Below are positions 20,206-28,492 of a DNA stretch of 64,000 nucleotides, in pieces. Numbering within the stretch: position 1 is the stretch's first letter; the number at the start of each line of letters is the position of its first letter. Location: NCBI GenBank assembly GCA_029689965.1, contig CP121450.1:3658001-3722000 (forward strand), written 5' to 3'. This DNA comes from Curtobacterium flaccumfaciens (GTDB lineage Bacteria > Actinomycetota > Actinomycetes > Actinomycetales > Microbacteriaceae). The notes under the pieces were generated by a model. The model had not been told where the DNA came from. It ran no database searches and saw nothing but the letters and a program-made list of their open reading frames with translations. Both the position numbers and the translations under genes were made by a program.

Positions 20206-20754
20206 ATGCGCAAGGTCACCGCTGGACTGTTCACGTCGGTCGACGGCGTCGTCGACGAGCCCTACAGGTTCCAGTACGACAGCTTCGACGAGGAACTCGG
20301 AGCCGGCATGACGGCGTTCATGGCACGGACCGACACCGTGCTGCTCGGCAAGCAGAGCTACCTCGAATGGGCCGAGTGGTGGCCGGCCCACTCCGACGAC
20401 CCGTTCGGCCGGTGGATCAACCCGATGCCGAAGTACGTCGCCTCCACCACGCTCGGCGACGACCTGGCGTGGGAGAACAGCACGCGGATCACGGGAGACC
20501 TCGACGGCTTCGTCCGCGACCTCAGGGAGCAGGACGGCGGGGACATCGCGGTGTGCGGAAGCGTGACGGTGGTGAGGAGCCTGCTGTTCACCGGGCTCCT
20601 CGACGAACTCCAGCTCATGATCCACCCGGCGATCGCCGGTCCCGGACGGCGGCTCTTCGAGCCGACCGACCCGCCCACCCGCCTGACGCTGGTCGACAGC
20701 ACCGTGACGAGCAAGGGCAACGTCCTGAACACCTACGCGCGGCGCGACGCCTGA
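20206..20754 (+). CDS. Dihydrofolate reductase-family protein (RibD C-terminal-like)
   Basis: A 182-residue member of the DHFR/RibD-C fold used by many small NADPH-dependent reductases. Visible: VTAGLFTSVDGVVDEP at the start, DTVLLGKQSYLEWAEWWP (nicotinamide-binding loop region), and GDIAVCGSVTVVRSLLFTGLLDEL followed by IHPAIAGPGRRLFE. It is not a folate-pathway DHFR; the usual annotation is dihydrofolate reductase family protein. TACGCT (20193-20198) lies 7 bases before ATG, giving a leaderless start. The frame is intact. A 60-bp tandem repeat follows. Confidence 0.88.
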   Translation: MRKVTAGLFTSVDGVVDEPYRFQYDSFDEELGAGMTAFMARTDTVLLGKQSYLEWAEWWPAHSDDPFGRWINPMPKYVASTTLGDDLAWENSTRITGDLDGFVRDLREQDGGDIAVCGSVTVVRSLLFTGLLDELQLMIHPAIAGPGRRLFEPTDPPTRLTLVDSTVTSKGNVLNTYARRDA

Positions 20755-20770
20755 CGGACGCGCACCGTCC

Positions 20771-20925
20771 CTCCAGGCACGGCCGTCCCGCCGCTGGCGC
20801 GTCGCGCCGGAACCGGCTGGTGGGGCCCACCTCCAGGCACGGCCGTCCCGCCGCTGGCGCGTCGCGCCGGAACCGGCTGGTGGGGCCCACCTCCAGGCAC
20901 GGCCGTCCCGCCGCTGGCGCGTCGC
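20771..20925. repeat. 60-bp tandem repeat, 2.6 copies
   Basis: Two perfect 60-base units (20771-20830, 20831-20890) beginning ctccaggcacgg and ending ggggcccac, plus the first 35 bases of a third. Each unit holds a GGCGC-gtc-GCGCC hairpin. The gap lies between the DHFR-like gene and the NADH dehydrogenase gene. Confidence 0.95.
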
Positions 20926-21009
20926 CCGTCCCCGGGCGGTCATCCGAGGGTGCCGAGCGCGCGTACCCTCGGAGGCGACCACTCGCCATCTGAGGAAGCC
21001 AGGGAGCAC

Positions 21010-22307
21010 ATGCCGCAGGACACCCGCCCACACGTCGTCATCGTCGGTGGAGGCTTCGCCGGCATCGCGGCCATGCGGGAGCTCGCGGACGCCGACGTCC
21101 GGGTCACGCTCGTCGACCGCCACGTCTACAACATGTTCCAGCCGCTCATGTACCAGGTGGCGACGGGTGGGCTGAACGCCGGCGATGTGACGTACTTCCT
21201 CCGGAGCCTCCGCGCGAAGCAGGCGAACGCGGACTTCCGGCACGGGCTCCTGACCGGGATCCGGTCCGACGAGCGCATCGCCGAGATGAGCGACGGCGAG
21301 CACCTGCACTACGACTGGCTGATCCTCGCGAACGGCGTGAACACGAGCTACTTCGGCACACCGGGGGCGTACGAGTACGCGTACTCGATGTACTCGCGGT
21401 CCCAGGCGCTCCGCATCCGCGACGAGCTGTTCACCCGTCTCGAGGAAGCCGCCGCGAACCAGGGGCCGGACGAGATAAAGATCGTCATCGTCGGCGGTGG
21501 CGCGACCGGTGTGGAGATGGCCGGCTCGCTCGCGGAGCTCCGCGACCAGGCGCTCGAGGGCGCGTACCCGGAGCTCGACAAGGGCGCCATAACGATCACC
21601 CTGGTGCACCGCAGCGGCGAGCTCCTCAAGCCGTTCGCGCCGCGGCTGCGCCGGTACGCCGCGAAGGTCCTCCGCAAGCGCGGGGTGGTGCTGCGGCTGA
21701 ACACCGGCGTCTCCGAGGTGAAGCCCGACGGCGTGATGACCGCGTCCGGCGAGTTCATCCCCGCGTCGCAGGTCATCTGGGCGACCGGTGTGGCCGCCCA
21801 CAAGGAGGTCTCGGGCTGGGGCATGCCGCAGACTCAGGGCGGGCGCATCCAGGTGAACGACGACCTCAGCGTGAAGGGGGTCGACCGGATCTTCTCCGCC
21901 GGGGACATCGCCGCGCAGGACGACGCCCTCGCCCAGCTCGCCCAGCCGGCGCTGCAGGGCGGAAGCACAGCGCGAAGCAGATCAAGCGGCTGCTCGAGGG
22001 GAAGCCGACCGAGCACTTCAAGTACTTCGACAAGGGAACCATGGCGACGATCGGCACGAACGCCGCGGTCGCCCAGCTCCGCGGCGGCATCACGATGGTC
22101 GGGCCGGTGGCCTGGGCCGCGTGGGTGGTCGTGCACATCGCTTCGCTGCTCGGGAACGGCAACCGGATGTCCACGCTGACGCACTTCTTCGTGCGGTACC
22201 TGTGGTTCATGCGGAAGCGTGCGATCCCGATCGTCGGCGACGTCCGGCCGGTGCGACCGAACGGGGACCGCGAGCCGGAGCCGTGGCAGATGCAGAAGGC
22301 CGAGTAG
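21010..22307 (+). CDS. Type II NADH dehydrogenase (NDH-2)
   Basis: About 432 residues, usual for non-proton-pumping NADH:quinone oxidoreductases that feed electrons to menaquinone at the inner membrane face. FAD-binding motif VVIVGGGFAGIAAMREL (about residues 9-25), NAD-binding motif IVIVGGGATGVEMAGSLAEL (about 158-177), the DRHVYNMFQPLMYQVATGGL signature, and SAGDIAA. The C-terminus has a membrane-associating segment VAWAAWVVVHIASLL. One deletion near 21960 (ggcggaagc) is repaired to continue as KHSAKQIKRLLEGK. An AGGGAG site precedes the ATG. Confidence 0.92.
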
Positions 22308-22338
22308 CCGCGCGCTGGCGAGCGGGCGGGCCGACTCG

Positions 22339-22380
22339 ATGCGACAACGTCGACGTCGTGCGACAGCGACTTGGTCGTTC
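22339..22380. repeat. 42-bp GAACGAC palindrome, copy 2
   Basis: Forty-two bases ending GGTCGTTC and holding the CGACGTCGTGCGAC core. It is degenerate in the left end compared with copies 1 and 3. It lies in the convergent gap after the NDH-2 gene. Confidence 0.65.
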
Positions 22381-22411
22381 CGCGCGCCGCGCCGCATCCC
22401 GCGCGTGCAAA

Positions 22412-22453
22412 GAACGACAGGATCGATGTCGCACGACATCGGTCCTGTCGTTC
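22412..22453. repeat. 42-bp GAACGAC palindrome, copy 3 (near-perfect)
   Basis: Twenty-base arms from GAACGACAGGATCGATGTCG pair with the mirrored end, which closes CCTGTCGTTC, with one mismatch and a 2-base centre. It is the most symmetrical copy and would form a strong hairpin in RNA or DNA. It sits 30 bases from copy 2, between the convergent NDH-2 and SDR genes. Confidence 0.75.
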
Positions 22454-22506
22454 CGGGTCGGGAGCCGACCGGCGTGAACCGACCGGGTCAGACCGAGCCA
22501 GCCGCG

Positions 22507-23414
22507 TCAGCGCCGCGCGGTCGCGTCGAAGTAGGCGCCGGCGGCGATGTCCTCGAGCAGCCCCGGCCGGTCGGCTCCCAGCCGAGGAGTGCCCGCGTCT
22601 CGTCGGACGTCGCGGACATCTCCATGCCGAAGAACGAGCCGATGAACCCGAAGTGCGACACCGCGTCGTCCGGGTCGACCGAGGTCACGGGCAGCCCGAG
22701 CCCTTCGCCGATGGCCTCCGCGATCGCCCTGGTCGGGACCGCGGTCTCGGCGACGGCGTGCAGACGCGTCCCCGCTGGCGCCTGCTCGAGCCCGAGCCGG
22801 ACGAGTCGAGCGGCGTCGGAGACGTGCACGGCGGCCCAGTGGTTCGTGCCCTCGCCGACGTAGCCGGAGACGCCCTTCGCGCGGGCCGCTGCGACGATGG
22901 CCGCGATGAAGCCGTGGTCACCCGTGCCGTGGGTGGTCGGGGCGAACCGCGCCGCGACCGAGCGGACACCCTGGTCGACGAAGTCGAACCCGCGGTTCTC
23001 GCCACCGCCGCGGGGAGCGTCGGGTCCCGTCCAGGGGTTGGGGTCCGCCTCGGTCGCCGGACGCCCCTGGGCGAGGCCTGCGACCCCGGAGGCGAACACG
23101 AACGGACGATCGCTGCCCGCGAGCGCTTCGCCGATGGTCTCGATCGAGGCGCGTTCCGCCGCGTTCGAGGCGGACGGGTTCGACCAGTCGTGCTTGTTCG
23201 CGAGGTTGACGACGCCGTCCGCTTCCGACGCACCACGTCGGATGGCGTCGAGGTCGTCGAGGTCGCCGCGGAGGACCGTGACGCCCTTCGCGTCGAGCGC
23301 CTCGGCCGAGGCGTCGGACCGGGCGAGACCGGTGACGGTGTGACCGGCGGCGAGGAGGTCGTCGACGGTGGCGGAGCCGATCCACCCGGAGGCCCCGGTG
23401 ACGAACACGTGCAT
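22507..23414 (-). CDS. SDR/NmrA-like NAD(P)-dependent epimerase, frameshifted
   Basis: About 302 residues of an atypical short-chain dehydrogenase. The N-terminus MHVFVTGASGWIGSATVDDL has the glycine-rich dinucleotide-binding motif, and APTTHGTGDHGFIAAIVAAARAKGVSGYVGEG fits the substrate region. No catalytic YxxxK is evident, as in NmrA-like members. The C-terminus needs one deletion repaired near 22560 (run of G), giving LLEDIAAGAYFDATARR and the stop at 22507. It is divergent from a TetR gene across two operators, so it is probably repressed by it; it may act on a stress or xenobiotic substrate. An AAGGGAAAG site precedes the ATG. Confidence 0.82.
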
Positions 23415-23444
23415 GTGCTTTCCCTTCACTGGCGTCCGCGACAC

Positions 23445-23465
23445 TGATGTCACGAACTGACATCA
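23445..23465. promoter_or_regulatory. TetR operator, site 1
   Basis: Perfect inverted repeat TGATGTCA-N5-TGACATCA in the divergent SDR/TetR gap. Site 2 at 23476-23496 has the same 8-5-8 design with two differences. Confidence 0.75.
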
Positions 23466-23475
23466 CAGTAGCACT

Positions 23476-23496
23476 CGATGTCAGCCACTGTCATCA
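23476..23496. promoter_or_regulatory. TetR operator, site 2
   Basis: CGATGTCA-N5-TGTCATCA, an imperfect second copy of the 8-5-8 operator, 10 bases from site 1. It ends just before the TAGACT -10 box (23498-23503) of the TetR gene, which suggests autorepression. Confidence 0.65.
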
Positions 23497-23509
23497 GTAG
23501 ACTGCCGGC

Positions 23510-24082
23510 ATGGTCCGATGGCAACCGGGAACGCGCGAGCGACTGCAGGCGACCGCGCTGCAGCTCTTCGCCTCGCAGGGCTACGACGAGACGACCGTCG
23601 CGGAGATCGCCGCAGCGGCCGAGGTCACCGAGCGGACCTTCTTCCGGCACTTCGCCGACAAGCGCGAGGTGCTGTTCGCCGGACAGGACGACTTCCTCGG
23701 CATGTTCACCGGCCCGATCGAGGCGGCACCGGTCGAGACGCCACCGTTCGAGCTCGTCCGCCTCGCGCTCGACGCCGGCGGTGCCTTCTTCCCCGACGAG
23801 CGGCGCCCGTGGTCCCGCACCCGACAGGGGATCATCGACGCCCACCCAGCCCTCGGCGAACGCGAACTCGGCAAGCTCGCCACGCTGAAGGTGCGGCTCG
23901 GCGAGGTGTTCCGCGACCGCGGCGTCCCCGAGCCAGCGGCGACGATGGCCGCCGAGACCGCGGTGACGGTGTTCCACCTGTCCTTCGCACAGTGGATCGC
24001 GGACGGCGAGGCCCGCTCGTTCGCCGCGATCGCCGCCGAGCGACTCGACGCGCTGACCGACCTGGTGGGACCCGGTCGTTGA
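23510..24082 (+). CDS. TetR-family repressor
   Basis: A complete 190-residue regulator. Helix-turn-helix: RERLQATALQLFASQGYDETTVAEIAAAAEVTERTFFRHFADK (about residues 9-51). The C-terminal domain is helical without a clear ligand signature. The ATG is leaderless: TAGACT (23498-23503) lies 6 bases upstream. It faces the SDR gene across two matching palindromes, which makes this a local repressor. The frame is intact. Confidence 0.92.
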   Translation: MVRWQPGTRERLQATALQLFASQGYDETTVAEIAAAAEVTERTFFRHFADKREVLFAGQDDFLGMFTGPIEAAPVETPPFELVRLALDAGGAFFPDERRPWSRTRQGIIDAHPALGERELGKLATLKVRLGEVFRDRGVPEPAATMAAETAVTVFHLSFAQWIADGEARSFAAIAAERLDALTDLVGPGR

Positions 24083-24174
24083 GACGCCTCTTACCTTCGG
24101 CGAGCATCCTGTAACGATCCGGTCACGACGCGACGGTCCGTGGCCGGCTCGACCAGATCTCGCAGGAGGCGTCC

Positions 24175-25386
24175 GTGGCCGAAACCACGCTCTCGCCGGA
24201 GCGGACCCGTACGACATCCGCACCGGCCCGTACCGACGGGAGCCGTGCCCGGCCCACGCCCCCGCCGCCGCTCACGCACCGCGCGCCCGCACTCGACGGA
24301 CTGCGCACGGTCGCGATCATGATCGTGATCCTCTACCACCTGCACGTCCCGCAGTTCGAGGGCGGCTTCATCGGCGTGACGGTGTTCTTCGTCCTCTCCG
24401 GGTTCCTCATCACCACGCTGCTGCTCGGCGAGCGCCGCCGCACCGGGCACATCCGGCTCGGATCGTTCTGGACGAAACGGCTCCTGCGGCTCTACCCGGC
24501 GCTGCTCGCGCTCGTCGTCGTCGGGCTCGCCCTGTGGAACTGGGTCGGCGACTACAAGGGCGCCTCGTTCTCGCCCGGCGAGGCGGCGTTCATCGCACTG
24601 AGCTACACCGGCAACCTGTTCCGCTCGTACTGGGACACCACGCAGGGCGTCTTCGCGCACACGTGGAGCCTGTCGATGGAGGAGCAGTTCTACCTCGTCT
24701 GGCCGCCCGTCCTCGTGCTCCTGTTCGCGCTGCGCTCCCGCCGGCGCTGGCTGATGGCCGGTCTCGGCGCGGTCGTGGTCGGCGCAGCCGCGGCGTCGTG
24801 GCTGAGCTACCGGACGCCGAACGGCGGTGCGACGCCCGACGTGTACTTCTCCCCCGTGCTCGGGGTGGTGCCGCTGGCGACGGGCTGCCTGCTCGCGCTG
24901 CTCCTCGACGAGGAGCGTGTCCGCACCTGGGCGGCCGGGCTCGCCGGGCACGTCGGCACCTGGCTCGGGATCGGTCTGCTGGCGGCGGTGCAGTTCTGGA
25001 TCGACGACGACTGGACGCAGCACGCGTGGTCGTTCGGCATCGTGCTGCCGGCGACGGGGATCATCTCGGCGCTGCTCATCGGCGGCCTCGTGTCGGTGCG
25101 GACCCCGCTGTCCGCGGCGTTGGCGTGGACGCCGGTGTCCTGGTTCGGACGACGGGTCTCGTACTCGGCGTACCTCTGGCACCCGCTCGTGATCGCCCTG
25201 CTCGGGACCTTCGCGATCGGCGCCTGGGGCAAGGTGTGGCTCGTCGGGACGGCACTGTTGGTCGCCGTCGGTGCGGCCTACGCGGTCGAGGTGCCGGTCG
25301 AGAAACTGCGCAAGCGGTTCCGGGAGGCGCGCCGACTCGTCGCGGCGGACCGGTCCGCGCGCGAGACGGCGGACGCGACCGTCTGA
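24175..25386 (+). CDS. Acyltransferase family 3 (OafA/YrhL-type)
   Basis: A 403-residue integral membrane O-acyltransferase, usually moving acetyl or similar groups onto cell-surface sugars or peptidoglycan. The family signature is early: ALDGLRTVAIMIVILYH, then VTVFFVLSGFLIT, and HTWSLSMEEQFYLVWP in the middle, followed by alternating hydrophobic spans (about ten helices). Unlike longer OafA enzymes it has no SGNH esterase domain at the C-terminus. GTG 24175 is preceded by AGGAGG at 24163-24168. The frame is intact over 1.2 kb. A 42-bp palindrome follows directly after the stop. Confidence 0.9.
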   Translation: MAETTLSPERTRTTSAPARTDGSRARPTPPPPLTHRAPALDGLRTVAIMIVILYHLHVPQFEGGFIGVTVFFVLSGFLITTLLLGERRRTGHIRLGSFWTKRLLRLYPALLALVVVGLALWNWVGDYKGASFSPGEAAFIALSYTGNLFRSYWDTTQGVFAHTWSLSMEEQFYLVWPPVLVLLFALRSRRRWLMAGLGAVVVGAAAASWLSYRTPNGGATPDVYFSPVLGVVPLATGCLLALLLDEERVRTWAAGLAGHVGTWLGIGLLAAVQFWIDDDWTQHAWSFGIVLPATGIISALLIGGLVSVRTPLSAALAWTPVSWFGRRVSYSAYLWHPLVIALLGTFAIGAWGKVWLVGTALLVAVGAAYAVEVPVEKLRKRFREARRLVAADRSARETADATV

Positions 25387-25387
25387 C

Positions 25388-25429
25388 GGACTGGAGGCGC
25401 GGGTCGGGCCCGACCCGCGCCTCCAGTCC
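25388..25429. terminator. 42-bp perfect palindrome after the acyltransferase
   Basis: Two 21-base arms match exactly, beginning GGACTGGAGGCGCGGGTCGG and mirrored without a loop. It starts 2 bases after the stop codon and probably ends transcription. It belongs to the GGAGGC repeat family (53300-53341, 62078-62119). Confidence 0.85.
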
Positions 25430-25432
25430 TCC

Positions 25433-25474
25433 TGTTCGCGCGTCGGCACTCGCTGTTCGCGCGTCGGCACTCGG
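25433..25474. repeat. 21-base direct repeat, two copies
   Basis: tgttcgcgcgtcggcactcg followed by c/g, twice in tandem (25433-25453 and 25454-25474). Downstream of the 42-bp palindrome in the gap before the methyltransferase. Confidence 0.85.
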
Positions 25475-25510
25475 CGAGACGCCGCGAGGTCTGCGGAACG
25501 CTGCGCCGTC

Positions 25511-25544
25511 GGCGAGACACCGCCGGATCCGGCGGTGTCTCGCC
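25511..25544. repeat. 34-bp perfect palindrome GGCGAGACACCGCC
   Basis: Seventeen-base arms GGCGAGACACCGCCGGA mirrored exactly. The word ggcgagac also occurs at 25474-25481 and a near copy at 25552-25559 (gatgtctcg). No coding region covers it. Confidence 0.8.
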
Positions 25545-25660
25545 GTCGGACGATGTCTCGCTCCGGCGACGGTGTCCCGGCCGGCGAGTTGGCGCGAACT
25601 GTACGACCGTCGTCCTCGTTGCCGCTGGTGGCCGGTGCGTGCGTGCAGTTGGGTGGCGTC

Positions 25661-26458
25661 ATGACAGATGAACGAGCGACCGCCGACCGCGGCGGTGCGG
25701 ACGGAAGTGCGGGCGACGCGGACTACGGGGTGATCGGTGCCGGCTACTCGCGGTACCGACGACCCGAGCCGGCATTCGCAGAGGCCATCCGTGGCGCCAT
25801 CGGCGTCGCGCGGACCCTGGTGAACGTCGGTGCGGGCGCAGGCTCGTACGAACCCGATCACCTCGAGGTGACCGCCGTCGAGCCCAGCGCGGCGATGCGG
25901 GCGCAACGTCCCGCCGGAGCGGTCCCGGCGGTGGACGCCGTCGCAGAGGACCTCCCGTTCGACGACGGCGCCTTCGACGCCGCGCTCGCGTCGTTCACCG
26001 TGCACCAGTGGCGGGACCTGCACGGTGGGCTCCGCGAGGTGCGCCGAGTGACCCGCGGACCGGTCGTGGTCCTCACGTGCGACCCGACCGCCCTCGAACG
26101 GTCCTGGATCAACGACTACGCACCCGAGATGATCGCGATCGAGGCCACCCGCTACCCCGTGATCGGCGACGTGCGGTCCGGACTGGGTGGAAGCGTGGCG
26201 GTCGAACGACTGCCGATCCCGCTCGGGTGCGTCGACGGGTTCTCCGAGGCCTACTACGGCCGGCCCGAAGCGCTGCTCGACCCCGGTGCACGCCGCGCGA
26301 ACTCCGCGTGGAGCTTCGTCCCTCCCGGCGTCGAGGACCGGTTCGAGCGGGCCCTGCGCGCGGACCTCGCTTCCGGCGCCTGGGACGACCGGTACGGGCA
26401 CCTCAGGAGCCGAGCCGCGTTCGACGGCTCCCTCCGGCTCGTCGTGGGCCGGCCGTGA
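25661..26458 (+). CDS. SAM-dependent methyltransferase (Methyltransf_11 type)
   Basis: A 265-residue methyltransferase. Motif I is TLVNVGAGAGSYE (about residues 48-60), followed by VTAVEPSAAM and LPFDDGAFDAALASFTVHQW. The N-terminal 25 residues are polar and poorly conserved. The gene is intact. No operon partner is obvious, since the upstream gap carries repeats and the downstream gap a regulator remnant. The substrate is unknown. Confidence 0.85.
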   Translation: MTDERATADRGGADGSAGDADYGVIGAGYSRYRRPEPAFAEAIRGAIGVARTLVNVGAGAGSYEPDHLEVTAVEPSAAMRAQRPAGAVPAVDAVAEDLPFDDGAFDAALASFTVHQWRDLHGGLREVRRVTRGPVVVLTCDPTALERSWINDYAPEMIAIEATRYPVIGDVRSGLGGSVAVERLPIPLGCVDGFSEAYYGRPEALLDPGARRANSAWSFVPPGVEDRFERALRADLASGAWDDRYGHLRSRAAFDGSLRLVVGRP

Positions 26459-26512
26459 CCGCGCGTCGGACCCGCCTCGTCGACACCACGCGGACGTGTT
26501 CCCGGGAGTGGG

Positions 26513-26596
26513 TGGATGCGCGCTGACCTCCGCCGACACGTCGGGGCCGTCATCGGGACCTCCCCCACCGTCTACCGAGCGGCCTTCCAGGAGTGA
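26513..26596 (+). pseudogene. Remnant of an AraC/GlxA-type regulator C-terminus
   Basis: Twenty-seven codons, WMRADLRRHVGAVIGTSP then TVYRAAFQE and a stop, match the last helix-turn-helix half of AraC-family regulators (usually ...LRRxFRxxxGxSPxxYRxxF). Only about 50 bases separate it from the methyltransferase stop, so the rest of such a gene is missing. It is a decayed end left by a deletion or by replacement. It could instead be a fragment joined to unseen frameshifts, but the upstream space is too short for a full gene. Confidence 0.5.
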
Positions 26597-26751
26597 AACC
26601 CGGTCCGGCGACGTACGCCGGCCCGGGTGACCTGATCCGCCATCTCCGCGAGGCGCCGCCCGTCCCGTAGCCGGTCGGGACCCGGCCGTTTCCGGGGCGT
26701 GCCACTGCGCCTCCCGCCCGCAGGGGATGCCGCTCTGCGAGCATCGTCCTC

Positions 26752-27522
26752 ATGCGGAACGAACGACTCATCCCGAGACGGACGGCGGAGTCGCGAGCCG
26801 TCACCGAACGGACGCAGACCGTCATGGACCTGACCTCGCGCCTCAACGTGCTGCGCCACAGCGACGTGGAGACCCGAGCGGCGCTCCTGAGCGCGATCCT
26901 GGGCCGACCAGTACCCGAGACCCTGACGCTCTACCCGCCGTTCTTCTGCGACCACGGTCTCGGTCTCCGGTTCGGTGAGCGTGTGTTCGTCAACCAGAAC
27001 TGTGCGTTCTACGACATCGGCGGGATCAGCATCGGTGACGACACGCTCATCGGCCCCGGCGTCACCCTCGCGACCGCAGGGCATCCCGTCGAACCAGCGG
27101 AACGCTTCAGCGGCATCACGACCGCGCCGATCAGCATCGGGGCGAACGTCTGGATCGGTGCCAACGTGACGGTGGCCCCCGGGGTGACGATCGGGACGGG
27201 TTCCGTCATCGCCGCGGGCGCCGTCGTCGCCAAGGACGTGCCCGCGAACCGTGTCGTCAGCAGCCTCGGGCATGTCCATCGGAAGAACCTCGGCCCGGGA
27301 GCAAGCCGTAGGCGGCCGACGGCTGTCTCGGCTCACCCGTGGACGAAACGCTGCTCGCTCAGACGCGGGCCGGGCACGACGCGGTGGCGGCTGCCCACGC
27401 TCGGCGCCCACCGGACGCCGGCCAGGAAGGGACGAAGCGCGCATCGGGCGTCGCCGTCCCGGCCCGAGGCGCAGGAGTCCATCGCGACGGCGCCCGACGA
27501 TGCTCCGGGTTGCCGTGCGTGA
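26752..27522 (+). CDS. Sugar/maltose O-acetyltransferase-like (left-handed beta-helix)
   Basis: The first 185 residues form the LbH/LacA-Maa acetyltransferase fold: hexapeptide repeats (GGISIGDDTLIGPGV, APISIGANVWIGANVTVAP, TIGTGSVIAAGAVVAKDVPAN) and the GHPVEPAERFSG loop with the catalytic His. Family members acetylate sugars with acetyl-CoA. The beginning (MRNERLIPRRTAESRA) has no Maa domain. After DVPANRVVSSLGHVHRKN the reading frame runs on for about 70 low-confidence residues to 27522, longer than the family norm, so the true C-terminus may end near 27309 in another frame. The end is therefore uncertain. Confidence 0.75.
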   Translation: MRNERLIPRRTAESRAVTERTQTVMDLTSRLNVLRHSDVETRAALLSAILGRPVPETLTLYPPFFCDHGLGLRFGERVFVNQNCAFYDIGGISIGDDTLIGPGVTLATAGHPVEPAERFSGITTAPISIGANVWIGANVTVAPGVTIGTGSVIAAGAVVAKDVPANRVVSSLGHVHRKNLGPGASRRRPTAVSAHPWTKRCSLRRGPGTTRWRLPTLGAHRTPARKGRSAHRASPSRPEAQESIATAPDDAPGCRA

Positions 27523-27544
27523 CCGAACCGAGGACGATCGACCC

Positions 27545-28490
27545 GTGAGCAGCATGATCCGGCGGGTCCGCCTGGTGACCCGCACGACGGACCCGGACGT
27601 CGCGGCGACGGCACTCGCCCGGACCCACGATGCGCTCCGTCTGCAGGTCCGGCCCGAAGCGGCGCCGTTCCGCTTCGAGGAGACCGTCGTCGCATCCGAC
27701 CGGCTGTCGCTCGAGTCGACCGCGTGCACCGGCTCGATCGCCGGCGTGGTCAGCACCGGTTCGCACGTCGTCGTCACGTGGATGAAGTCCGGACGCGGCA
27801 GCATCGGGGAGCATCGCGCCCGATCGGGCGGCCGATCCTGTTCCACGAGGACGCCGAGCCGTTGCGGTGGGTGTCCTTCCAGCACGACACGCTCCGCATC
27901 GATCGGCAGGTCGTGCAACGCGTCGCCGCGGAACGAGGCGGCTGGTCGCCGCAACCCCTCGCGTTCAAGCCCCACCACGTGCCAGAGGGCGCCACGCTCG
28001 CCGCCTGGTGGCTGATGGTGCGCCAGGTCGCGGCCGACATGCTCGAGGGACCGGAGGAGATCTCGGCGGAACACGACCTGGAACTGACCCGCTTCGCGGC
28101 GGCGGGACTCCTGACGGCGGTGCCGCACTGGCCGACCGGCGCGAACGAGAGCGCTCCTGCCCGGGCCCGGCTGGCTCGAGCGGAGGCGTTCCTGCTCGAC
28201 CACGTCCTCGAACCCATCACCGTCGAGCAGGTGGCGGCCGCAGCGGGCATGAGCACGCGCGGGCTGCAGTCCGCGTTCCAGCGCGCACACACGACGACCC
28301 CGATGTCCTACCTGCGCGGGATCCGGCTGCAGATGGCGAGGGACCTCCTGGAGAACGCCGCGGTCGACAGTGTCGCGGACGCCGCTCGGGCAGTGGCCAT
28401 GCCGCACCTGGGCCGCTTCGCCTCGGCCTACCGCGCCGAGTTCGGGCAGTTGCCCGAGACGTCCTCCGGACGGCACGGGACTCCGTCTGA
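27545..28490 (+). CDS. AraC-family transcriptional regulator (two frameshifts)
   Basis: About 315 residues rejoined. An AraC-binding-like N-terminal sensor domain leads to the C-terminal double helix-turn-helix: TVEQVAAAAGMSTRGLQSAF and MSYLRGIRLQMARDLL, closing HLGRFASAYRAEFGQLP. Shifts lie near 27830 (ggcggccgat) and 28455; with the second repaired the protein ends RDVLRTARDSV at 28490, right before the convergent EamA gene. The uncorrected frame would overlap that gene by 65 bases. I chose GTG 27545 with GAGGA upstream; ATG 27554 is possible. Confidence 0.8.
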
Positions 28491-28492
28491 CC

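Noticed and set aside
20771-20925. CRISPR or VNTR protein-coding repeat
   Set aside because: Units are contiguous with no spacers and the open frames through them are shadows.
25388-25544. CRISPR array in the repeat-rich gap
   Set aside because: The repeats are palindromes and a two-copy direct repeat without regular unique spacers or cas genes.
27339-27548. A 69-codon plus-strand frame between the acetyltransferase and AraC genes
   Set aside because: No ribosome site, no family and overlaps the uncertain acetyltransferase end; kept out.
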